DNA from: Pseudomonadota bacterium | GTDB lineage: Bacteria > Pseudomonadota > Gammaproteobacteria > Burkholderiales > Burkholderiaceae_B | Reading direction: 5' to 3' | Assembly (NCBI GenBank): GCA_021793875.1 | Contig: JAJYRX010000095.1 | Span: 1-6,066, forward strand | Length of the DNA stretch: 6,066 bases | Shown here: positions 6,022-6,066 of the stretch, piece by piece | Numbering within the stretch: position 1 is the stretch's first letter | Layout: each line of letters opens with the position of its first letter | Made by a program: the position numbers and the translations under genes | The notes under the pieces: model-generated | Database searches by the model: none | What the model was told of the DNA's origin: nothing | What the model saw: only the letters and a program-made list of their open reading frames with translations

Positions 6022-6066
6022 AACTTTATCAAGGTTGGCAGCAAACTGACCTGCATTCTGAAAGCC
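6010..6066 (-). CDS. dsbD: C-terminal end of a probable thiol:disulfide interchange protein DsbD (partial)
   Basis: The right edge holds an open minus-strand frame of 18 codons ending in TAA (complement of 6010-6012), reading GFQNAGQFAANLDKVLLN. The pattern GFxxAxxFxxxL is the usual end of DsbD, the membrane protein that carries electrons from cytosolic thioredoxin to periplasmic partners; E. coli DsbD ends with a similar GFMDAETFSAHL, as I recall it. A DsbD or CcdA-type reductant is needed to keep apocytochrome cysteines reduced for System II ligation, so it fits the neighbourhood. The frame overlaps the last 12 bases of hemB tail to tail. The assignment rests on 18 residues, so the name is an inference. 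Confidence 0.5.
   Translation of the reverse strand, partial: GFQNAGQFAANLDKVLLN

Overview
The window looks like chromosomal DNA from a betaproteobacterium, most likely Burkholderiales and close to Alcaligenaceae. This rests on the wording of the proteins (the long CcsB and ResB forms, EngB, and aspartate-rich HemB) and on the gene order cytochrome c4 - resB - ccsB running away from engB - hemB, with a dsbD-like tail beyond; both are judged from memory of the families. Base composition is moderate to AT-rich for that group, and isoleucine is written mainly as ATA or ATT, which is unusual there.

Layout. Positions 1-105 hold no gene I can name and are clearly richer in G+C (63 of 105 bases) than what follows. 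From 106 to 4307 three genes lie on the minus strand, transcribed right to left: a di-haem cytochrome c4 (3612-4307), resB (1473-3518) and ccsB (106-1461). A strong intrinsic terminator (3538-3573) separates the cytochrome gene from resB, while resB and ccsB are 11 bases apart and form an operon. An 83-base divergent promoter region (4308-4390) carries a perfect -10 box for the cytochrome, a weaker one for engB, a 14-base palindrome and a 7-base-arm inverted repeat. On the plus strand, engB (4391-5014) and hemB (5011-6021) overlap by 4 bases. The last 57 bases carry, on the minus strand, what is probably the C-terminus of DsbD, overlapping hemB tail to tail.

How the genes fit together. HemB makes porphobilinogen for haem. 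ResB and CcsB form the System II haem-handling and ligation complex that attaches haem to CXXCH motifs outside the inner membrane. Cytochrome c4 is one substrate with two such motifs. DsbD would supply the reductant that keeps apocytochrome cysteines reduced. Only EngB, a ribosome-assembly GTPase, falls outside this theme.

I did not find a previously undescribed system. The most useful leads are an apparent two-helix insertion in CcsB, a terminator placed directly before the resB start, the palindromic divergent promoter, ATA-rich codon use, and the compositional break at the left edge.
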